In this document: positions 58,349 to 64,000 of the stretch, one piece after another
How positions within the stretch are numbered: position 1 is the stretch's first letter
Layout: every line of letters starts with the position of its first letter
Assembly: GCA_030550585.1 (NCBI GenBank)
Contig: JAUQPB010000001.1
Location: 558,001 to 622,000 of the forward strand
DNA length: 64,000 bases
Origin: Thermoproteota archaeon
GTDB lineage: Archaea; Thermoproteota; Thermoprotei_A; Sulfolobales; Ignisphaeraceae
Reading direction: 5' to 3'
Translations under genes and position numbers: made by a program
Notes under the pieces: generated by a model
What the model was told of the DNA's origin: nothing
What the model saw: the letters and a program-made list of their open reading frames with translations, nothing else
Database searches by the model: none

Positions 58349-59193
58349 TATAACTTCACCCCTCTAACAGCTAACTTAGTGGCAATGAAAATAATTAGAT
58401 ATGCAATTAACAGCAGTGCTGCAGCACCCCATGCAATCTCCTGGAAGTTTCTGTAGGGGGTAAGTATATAGTCGAATATTAGAAGTGGTAATGCATCTGT
58501 TGGCCCTAGAATAGATGTTGATACACCTATTCTATACCTCCCAACAGTAAATAGCAGCGCGGCTGTTTCGCCGAGTATTCTAGCCATGGTCATAAGAACT
58601 GTCACTAAAACACCTCTTCTTATAATTGGCAGAAAAACCCTTGTGACTGTTTTCCATCTAGACATAGCTATAGAATATGCGGCTTCTCTATATGTTTCTG
58701 GTATTGAGCGCAGATATGTTGAGAAGTATGTGTATGCATATGGGAGAGAAACTATTGTTAATGCCACAACACCTGCAAGAGTTGAGAAGGTTCCCATGGG
58801 AACTACAACAAGGAGGTATACAACCATTGAAACCGCTATTGTTGGAATACTAGCCAGAGACTTTGCAACAACATCAACAGCTATCGACAGAGGATTTCTA
58901 GGAAACTCGTTAACCATGATGGAAGAGAACAAGGCTATCACAATTGTTATTGGGAGGGCTAGTGCTGTTAGCATTAGAGAGCCTACTAGCGACGGTGCTA
59001 TACCGCCAACATCTTTTGATGTTGGTGCTGGTGGGATGCTTGTGAAGAAACTGGGGCCAGCTCTAATGATAACTGACAGTCCGTTAGCCAAGGTTACTAC
59101 TATCAAGTGTATGACTGGTGTGATGGCTATGATAGACAGTATCAGTATTACGGCAAAAAATATTCTATCCTTTAATTTTCTCCACTTATACAA
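58348..59193 (-). CDS. pstA: Phosphate ABC transporter permease PstA
   Basis: 281 residues, six membrane segments, EAA loop EAAYSIAMSRWKTVTRVFLP and ARILGETAALLFTVG typical of PstA. TTG start preceded by a purine-rich GGAGGAGGG Shine-Dalgarno; it overlaps pstC by 8 bases. Confidence 0.93.
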   Translation of the reverse strand: MYKWRKLKDRIFFAVILILSIIAITPVIHLIVVTLANGLSVIIRAGPSFFTSIPPAPTSKDVGGIAPSLVGSLMLTALALPITIVIALFSSIMVNEFPRNPLSIAVDVVAKSLASIPTIAVSMVVYLLVVVPMGTFSTLAGVVALTIVSLPYAYTYFSTYLRSIPETYREAAYSIAMSRWKTVTRVFLPIIRRGVLVTVLMTMARILGETAALLFTVGRYRIGVSTSILGPTDALPLLIFDYILTPYRNFQEIAWGAAALLLIAYLIIFIATKLAVRGVKL

Positions 59194-60103
59194 CTACCCT
59201 CCTCCTCCACCTACTCATTAAAGATAGTCCAATAAAGCTAAGTATAATTGCAACAACTAGAACAACTAATGCCGAGGAATACAAAACAGATTCTGCATAT
59301 CTATACAAGTAAGCATTGCCAAACTGAGAAGCTATTAGAGCAGAGACTGTGTACCCTGGCGAGAATATGCATGAGCCTAGATACATTGAGTTGCCAATTG
59401 TTGTCACAGCTATTGTTGTTTCGCCCAAGGCTCTTGCAAATCCGAGTATAATCGATGCTATTACGGCTGGTTTTGCCAGTGATAACAACACCTTTACTGT
59501 TTCATATCTTGTCGCTCCAATGCCTAGGCAAGCCTCTCTATAGGTGGTTGGGATACTCTCATAAGATTCAAAGATCATTGCAGTAACGTAGGGCGTTATC
59601 GATATTCCTATGGATATTCCTGCGGTAAATATTGTGAAGGCTGTGATTGGTTTGCAGGAGAATATGGGTATGAAGGATAGGTATATACTTAGAGGATCCA
59701 TAACATAGGTCTTCAATATTGGTGCTAGGTACATGGACGCCCACATAGCATAGATGATTGTTGGCACACCACTCATAAGCTCGACAATAGACGATAGAAT
59801 ATCTCTAACCAAATCATGCACATACTCAGCCAATAGAATGGCTAGTGGAACTGAAAATACAAGTGCTGTCACTGTAGCTAGAATAGATGTTGTGATAGAG
59901 CCTACTATCGGTGCTAATAGGCCATATCTGCTATGTTCAGGATCCCATATACTGGATGTGAAGAGACTAAGACCAAAGGCGTTAAAGGCTTCAAAAGATC
60001 TTGAAATAAGGATAAGAATAGCTATGACAAGTATGGCTAGGAGAGATATTGAAAAGGGTGTGAGTGTTAGAAAAAATAGCATGTCTTTTCTACTGGCCTT
60101 CAT
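59186..60103 (-). CDS. pstC: Phosphate ABC transporter permease PstC
   Basis: 305 residues, six membrane segments. Motifs: SRYGLLAPIVGSITTSILAT, LMSGVPTIIYAMWASMYL, EACLGIGATRYETVKVLL (EAA loop) and GFARALGETTIAVTTIGN. The start lies 11 bases after pstS. Confidence 0.94.
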   Translation of the reverse strand: MKASRKDMLFFLTLTPFSISLLAILVIAILILISRSFEAFNAFGLSLFTSSIWDPEHSRYGLLAPIVGSITTSILATVTALVFSVPLAILLAEYVHDLVRDILSSIVELMSGVPTIIYAMWASMYLAPILKTYVMDPLSIYLSFIPIFSCKPITAFTIFTAGISIGISITPYVTAMIFESYESIPTTYREACLGIGATRYETVKVLLSLAKPAVIASIILGFARALGETTIAVTTIGNSMYLGSCIFSPGYTVSALIASQFGNAYLYRYAESVLYSSALVVLVVAIILSFIGLSLMSRWRRRVVV

Positions 60104-60114
60104 AATGCTTTGCC

Positions 60115-61242
60115 CTAAGATGATATCATGTTTGCAGCCTCAATTAAAAGGTTTCTAATGTTTTCAGGTGGTGCAACATACCCTTGTATAACATGTTTAT
60201 ACCCTTCTTCGGCGACCCACATCAGAAACTCCTTTACTGCCAAAGCCTTTGACTGATCCCCATATTTCTTCCAGAGGATTATATGTGTTGGCGCTACTAT
60301 GGGGTAGCTATCCTCGCCAGGAGCATAAACAATTTGATATGCATCTTCGCTAAAGTCGCTGAGTGGTGATTGGGGTAAAACAGCTTTTTCTAGAGAAGCC
60401 ATTATCGATTTGTTAGATGGTGCCACAAAAGCCCCTGCAGCATTCTTTATTGCTGCAATAGGAAGGTTATTCATTATTGCATAGCTCCACTCAACGTATC
60501 CAATGGAATATGGTGTTTGCATAACTATTTGCGTTACCCCTTCGCTACCCTTGCCACCTATACCCCTACCAGTTGATGTAACAGGCCAGTTAACGGTTTT
60601 CCCCACAAGGTCTTTAGACCACGAACCATTGGTTGACTTGTATAGAAATATTGTGAATATCTCTGTTGTTCCACTAGCATCAGTTCTATAGACAGGTATT
60701 ATCTCCTTGTGTGGAAGCTTATCTGCTATATCGGTATTGAGGCTTTTTATCCGTGGGTCGTCCCAGTAAACTATAGACCCTTTATAGATATCTGCTAAAA
60801 CAGATCCATCAAGTTTCAATGTATAGTTGGTAGGAATGCCAGGCACATTATATACTATTGCAACTGCTCCAGCCAGCCAAGGAATCTGTAGGACGCTTCC
60901 ATTATACTTTAGCCACATATCTCTAGATAGAGGCGGATCTGAACAGGCAAAGTCGACCACATTCTGGAAGAACATGCTTAGACCTGCACCACTTCCCACA
61001 GATTGGTAGCTTATCTTTATACCTTTTTGAGAATAGAACAACTGGATCCACTCATTCAGCTGTGGATATACAAGTGTCGAGCCCGCTCCCTGGATTATAA
61101 CATTGTATGTGGTCTGAGGTGTTTGGGTTGTTATTATTGTTTGTGGTGAGGTAGAGGAATACATTATCTTTATGAATAGATATGGTAGAACAACTGCAAC
61201 AATAATCACTATTATGATTGCTACAAAGGTTTTTCTATCCAT
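60115..61242 (-). CDS. pstS: Phosphate-binding protein PstS
   Basis: 375 residues. An uncleaved or signal N-terminal helix (FVAIIIVIIVAVVLPYLFI), a short Thr/Gln/Ser linker (TIITTQTPQTT) and the phosphate-binding fold: IQGAGSTLVYPQLNEWIQLF, YQSVGSGAGLSMFFQ, FACSDPPLSRDMW, RTDASGTTEIF. The last motif, with S/T-G-T, grips phosphate. First gene of pstSCAB-phoU, all on the minus strand with small gaps or overlaps. Confidence 0.94.
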   Translation of the reverse strand: MDRKTFVAIIIVIIVAVVLPYLFIKIMYSSTSPQTIITTQTPQTTYNVIIQGAGSTLVYPQLNEWIQLFYSQKGIKISYQSVGSGAGLSMFFQNVVDFACSDPPLSRDMWLKYNGSVLQIPWLAGAVAIVYNVPGIPTNYTLKLDGSVLADIYKGSIVYWDDPRIKSLNTDIADKLPHKEIIPVYRTDASGTTEIFTIFLYKSTNGSWSKDLVGKTVNWPVTSTGRGIGGKGSEGVTQIVMQTPYSIGYVEWSYAIMNNLPIAAIKNAAGAFVAPSNKSIMASLEKAVLPQSPLSDFSEDAYQIVYAPGEDSYPIVAPTHIILWKKYGDQSKALAVKEFLMWVAEEGYKHVIQGYVAPPENIRNLLIEAANMISS

Positions 61243-61275
61243 CTTTTACGCCAGGGTCTATATTTGAAGATAAAA

Positions 61276-61286
61276 GTATATAAATC
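61276..61286 (-). promoter_or_regulatory. TATA box for the pst-phoU operon
   Basis: Minus-strand GATTTATATAC predicts transcription near 61255, 13 bases before the pstS ATG. Confidence 0.55.
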
Positions 61287-61306
61287 TTGCTAATGAATGT
61301 TTATAG

Positions 61307-61334
61307 AACATAAGTATAGCATTATAAGTATGTT
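61307..61334. promoter_or_regulatory. Imperfect 28-bp palindrome upstream of the pst promoter
   Basis: AACATA at 61307-61312 and TATGTT at 61329-61334 frame AGTATA-GCAT-TATAAG; arms match at 10 of 12 positions. It lies about 20 bp upstream of the TATA box, where an archaeal activator would bind. Candidate phosphate-response operator. Confidence 0.35.
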
Positions 61335-61394
61335 ATTGAATATGTATAAAAAATTCGCAGGTTTAAAGAAACGCATACACAGATTTGCATCTAG

Positions 61395-63416
61395 TTATTT
61401 AATAGCTTTTTTCTTCTGCACAATCTTTATGTTAGTGATTCTAATACTCTTTAAAGGCTGTGTATAACTACCATTATCAGAGCCTCTTTTAGTGCATGTA
61501 ACCATATTTGCTTTTCTATGCCACGGAATGGCTACAACCCCCCTAGGAACCTTATCGTTGGTTTTTGCATAGAATATCTCTTTGCCACACTCTGTCTCGA
61601 TTTCTATTACATCTCCATCGTCTATTCCAATAGCTTTGGCGTCAAATCTATTTATTATAGCAATATCAATGTTTTTATCTATACATAGGGATGTGTTGTA
61701 GCACAAACTCGATCTATATGTTGTTAATATGAGGTATTCTCTCTTGTCATCTTCCTCTTTGTCTGTAATCCTCGAGAAAATTGCTTTGCCCAGAGGAGTT
61801 TCAAATCTATTTTGATACAACCTAGAGGTACATTCTCCATTTTCGCAAGGCCATATAACTCCATTTTCATTTTCTTTCAGTTTCTGCGGTGTAATACCTC
61901 TATATATGGGTACCACACTACTTATTTCAATAGTTATATCCTCTACTGATCCATATTCTCTCCAGCTATCTAATCCAATCATTCTGCCTAGCTGCTCAAC
62001 TATAACCCAGTCTGGCAGCACCTTTCCCGGAGGATCTAATATCTTGTATGACCATTGAACTCTTCTCTCCGAGTTTGTGTAGGAACCTTCCTTTTCTAAA
62101 CGAGTTGCTACAGGTAGTACATAGTCGGCGTATTGTGTGGTCTCACTCCATCTTATCTCATGAACAACCACAAGCTCGATGTTTTGAAGAGCTTTCCTAA
62201 CCATTGTCGAGTTTGGGTGGCTTAGAACAGGATTTTCACCAATTATGAATAGAGCCCTTATATCTCCTTTCAAAGCTTTTTCAAAAATCTCGATGCTTGT
62301 ATATCCCGGTTCACTTGGAATGTTATCGATGTTCCATGCATCTTGGAATAGCCTTTTCTTGTACTCATCATCAACTCTTACATAGCCTGGAAGGTAATTT
62401 GGTAGTGCACCCATATCGCAAGCTCCCTGGACATTGCTCTGACCCCTTACCGGGTACAATCCGCAACCTCTTCTACCAATATAGCCTAGAAGCAAAGCCA
62501 GATTAACTATAGCTGAGACGTTGTTCTTGGCTGTCACATGTTGTGTTATACCCATTCCCCATAGTATAGAGCCGCAACCAGCCGAAGCAAACTCTCTTGC
62601 CACCTCCTCAACCAGGCTACTTTCAACACCAAGCTCCCTACATTTCGATATGTCATAACGTTTTGCAATTTGATAGAACCCCTCGAAACCTTCTGTCATT
62701 TGATGAACGAATCTCTTGTTGTATAATCCGCTAGAGATTATTATGTTTGCCATGCAGAGAAGAAGCTTGTAGTCCTCTCCAGGTCTACCTATCTGAATAA
62801 ATATATCAGCTAGTTCAGCCGTTTCGCTTCTCCTAACATCGATTACGATTATCTTGGCGCCCCTCTTCTTAGCCTCTAAAATCAAGGCTGCTAGAGGAGG
62901 ATGTGTAGCAACAGGATTATAGCCAATTATCAGAATAGCTTTTGAATACAATAGATCTGAAAAAGGGTTTGTCTGAGCTCCAAACCCAAGCGATTTGGCA
63001 AGGACATCAACACTTATTGCATGGCATAGCCTTGCACAATTATCTATATTATTGCTTCCAAGAAACCTAGCAAGCTTCTGAATCAAATAATTCTCCTCGT
63101 TAGAGCATTGTGAGCATCCTATAAAAGCTATGGAGGAGCCCCCATATACCTTGACAATCTTTCTCAGCTCTGTAGCTATATCATTTAAGACACTGTTCCA
63201 TGTAGCTTCTGAAAAGATATCGCCTCTTCTAACATATGGATATAGAACCCTATTGGATGGAGAGGTAAGATTCGTTATCAAAGAGCCTTTGAAGCATCCA
63301 TAGCCATACGCAGAACCATTTTCTTTATTTATGTAAATACTGCAACCATATCCGCAAAAAGGGCAAACAATTCTTGAAGCCAATCTAGATCGCACCAATG
63401 AAAAATATGTTAACAA
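61395..63416 (-). CDS. Molybdopterin oxidoreductase, formate dehydrogenase alpha-type
   Basis: 673 residues, cytoplasmic (no Tat signal). An N-terminal [4Fe-4S] motif is C18-x2-C21-x3-C25-x15-C41, shorter between the last two Cys than the usual 26-30. The active-site motif NCARLCHAIS puts Cys130-His131 where formate dehydrogenases have Cys or selenocysteine, followed by GFGAQTNPF. GYNPVATHP, RGQSNVQGACDMG, TTQYADYVLPVATRLEKEGSYTNSERR are cofactor-binding regions of FdhA. The C-terminal molybdopterin domain is complete. No electron-transfer or membrane subunit lies beside it within the window. Formate is the best guess; other substrates are possible. Confidence 0.87.
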   Translation of the reverse strand: MLTYFSLVRSRLASRIVCPFCGYGCSIYINKENGSAYGYGCFKGSLITNLTSPSNRVLYPYVRRGDIFSEATWNSVLNDIATELRKIVKVYGGSSIAFIGCSQCSNEENYLIQKLARFLGSNNIDNCARLCHAISVDVLAKSLGFGAQTNPFSDLLYSKAILIIGYNPVATHPPLAALILEAKKRGAKIIVIDVRRSETAELADIFIQIGRPGEDYKLLLCMANIIISSGLYNKRFVHQMTEGFEGFYQIAKRYDISKCRELGVESSLVEEVAREFASAGCGSILWGMGITQHVTAKNNVSAIVNLALLLGYIGRRGCGLYPVRGQSNVQGACDMGALPNYLPGYVRVDDEYKKRLFQDAWNIDNIPSEPGYTSIEIFEKALKGDIRALFIIGENPVLSHPNSTMVRKALQNIELVVVHEIRWSETTQYADYVLPVATRLEKEGSYTNSERRVQWSYKILDPPGKVLPDWVIVEQLGRMIGLDSWREYGSVEDITIEISSVVPIYRGITPQKLKENENGVIWPCENGECTSRLYQNRFETPLGKAIFSRITDKEEDDKREYLILTTYRSSLCYNTSLCIDKNIDIAIINRFDAKAIGIDDGDVIEIETECGKEIFYAKTNDKVPRGVVAIPWHRKANMVTCTKRGSDNGSYTQPLKSIRITNIKIVQKKKAIK

Positions 63417-63574
63417 ATCCCAATTTAAGCAACGTATTTACATAAATTATGTAATGAGGCGATTATAATAAAGCAATTTAAGTATTGCAACCACACAAAC
63501 CCTTCTAGAGTAAGGCAAATCCATGATGACCCCTTCATGCTCTGAACTCCACATGATGTGTGCTGGGATATCTG

Positions 63575-64000
63575 ATGAATTTTCGTAAGCAACTAAGAAG
63601 GGATATAAGAGATCTCATAACCAACATCATTTCATATAATGCTATAGGTGTTGGCTATAGTTTTTGGAGGCAGAGACCATGGGCCATAGCAACCATTGCT
63701 AAGGGGAAAGCTGTTCTGGATCTTGGCTCAGGCCCTTGCATAAACGGTGTAGCAACGGCTCTTAGAAATGGCGGATATGTAGTCTGTCTCGACATTTCAA
63801 AGACGATGGCTAGCATGGCTAGATATACCCTCAAGAAGTTCAATGTGCTTGGCGACGCTGTGATAGCCGATGCTTTGAAAACACCTTTTAGAAGCAACTC
63901 TTTCGATGCTATCCTCGCTATTGCTGTTGTTCACCATATTCCAAAATCTCTTTTGCCCATATTATTTTCAGAGGCTAGGAGAATTCTAAAGGTGTTGGGC
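63575..64000 (+). CDS. SAM-dependent methyltransferase (3' end outside window)
   Basis: 142 residues are visible before the window edge. Class I methyltransferase: a helical start with YNAIGVGYSFWRQRPWAIAT (a pattern shared with Trm9/ALKBH8-type tRNA methyltransferases), motif I VLDLGSGPCING, acidic motif II VVCLDISKTM, ADALKTPF and FDAILAIAVVHHIP, SEARRILKVLG. ATG 63575 was chosen; GTG 63560 is also in frame. Similarity to Trm9-type wobble-uridine methyltransferases is suggestive only. Confidence 0.8.
   Translation, partial: MNFRKQLRRDIRDLITNIISYNAIGVGYSFWRQRPWAIATIAKGKAVLDLGSGPCINGVATALRNGGYVVCLDISKTMASMARYTLKKFNVLGDAVIADALKTPFRSNSFDAILAIAVVHHIPKSLLPILFSEARRILKVLG

Noticed and set aside
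1-64000. CRISPR arrays, insertion sequences and rRNA genes
   Set aside because: No regularly spaced repeats, no intact transposase and no rRNA-like sequence noticed on either strand.

Overview
The window comes from the chromosome of a hyperthermophilic crenarchaeon (Thermoproteota). An Ignisphaera-like or Desulfurococcales-like lineage is my inference from gene content, not something I could test. Supporting signs are archaeal Rpo4 and Rpo11, HerA/Mre11/Rad50, Csl4, CarS, Dph2, an intron-containing tRNA-Trp with a bulge-helix-bulge junction, TATA boxes about 26 bp before short leaders, AT-rich sequence, many TTG/GTG starts, and a strong GGTGAT-type Shine-Dalgarno.

Layout. (1) 1-9421, plus strand: a long translation/transcription operon (SRP54 end, Pus10, L21e, Rpo4, DUF655, KsgA, HemK-like, TrmJ-like, L10e, Dph2, METTL5-like, Csl4, a DUF2067-like protein, Rpo11). 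It ends in a small gene split by a -1 frameshift. (2) 9457-20573, mostly minus strand: GatCAB, alanine dehydrogenase family, glycerophosphodiesterase, a lone RAM domain, YjbQ, UPF0216, a Dph6-like ATPase, a HExxH membrane protein and CarS, among several unknowns. (3) 20689-23737: four-gene 2-oxoacid:ferredoxin oxidoreductase, convergent with (4) 23739-30767: Rad50, Mre11, HerA and an XPB-like helicase. (5) 30879-36559: asparaginase-type Ntn hydrolase, Hsp20, PAC2, ThiDN, ribosomal S3Ae and a sugar-nucleotidyltransferase. (6) 36611-40841: tRNA-Gly, an integrase-like remnant, a complete polar amino-acid ABC importer and a decayed nucleotidyltransferase. (7) 40937-54317: an accessory polysaccharide locus with two substrate-binding proteins, two Dpp-type permeases without an ATPase, an anchored GH12-like protein, a URO-D-family methyltransferase-like protein, a DUF2139-like protein and a large membrane-anchored GH-A clan (cellulase-like) hydrolase. 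(8) 54360-64000: M20 peptidase, intron-bearing tRNA-Trp, M48 peptidase, the pst-phoU phosphate operon, a lone formate-dehydrogenase-type molybdoenzyme and a truncated methyltransferase.

How it fits together. The first part is core information processing. Region 7 is the most unusual: surface-anchored hydrolases would cut a beta-glucan-like polymer outside the cell, the anchored binding protein and permeases would import oligosaccharides using an ATPase encoded elsewhere, and the URO-D-like and DUF2139-like proteins would process the product by an unknown chemistry. Each gene there has its own recognisable TATA box, several genes end in T6 terminators, and there are candidate operator repeats, so the locus looks regulated gene by gene.
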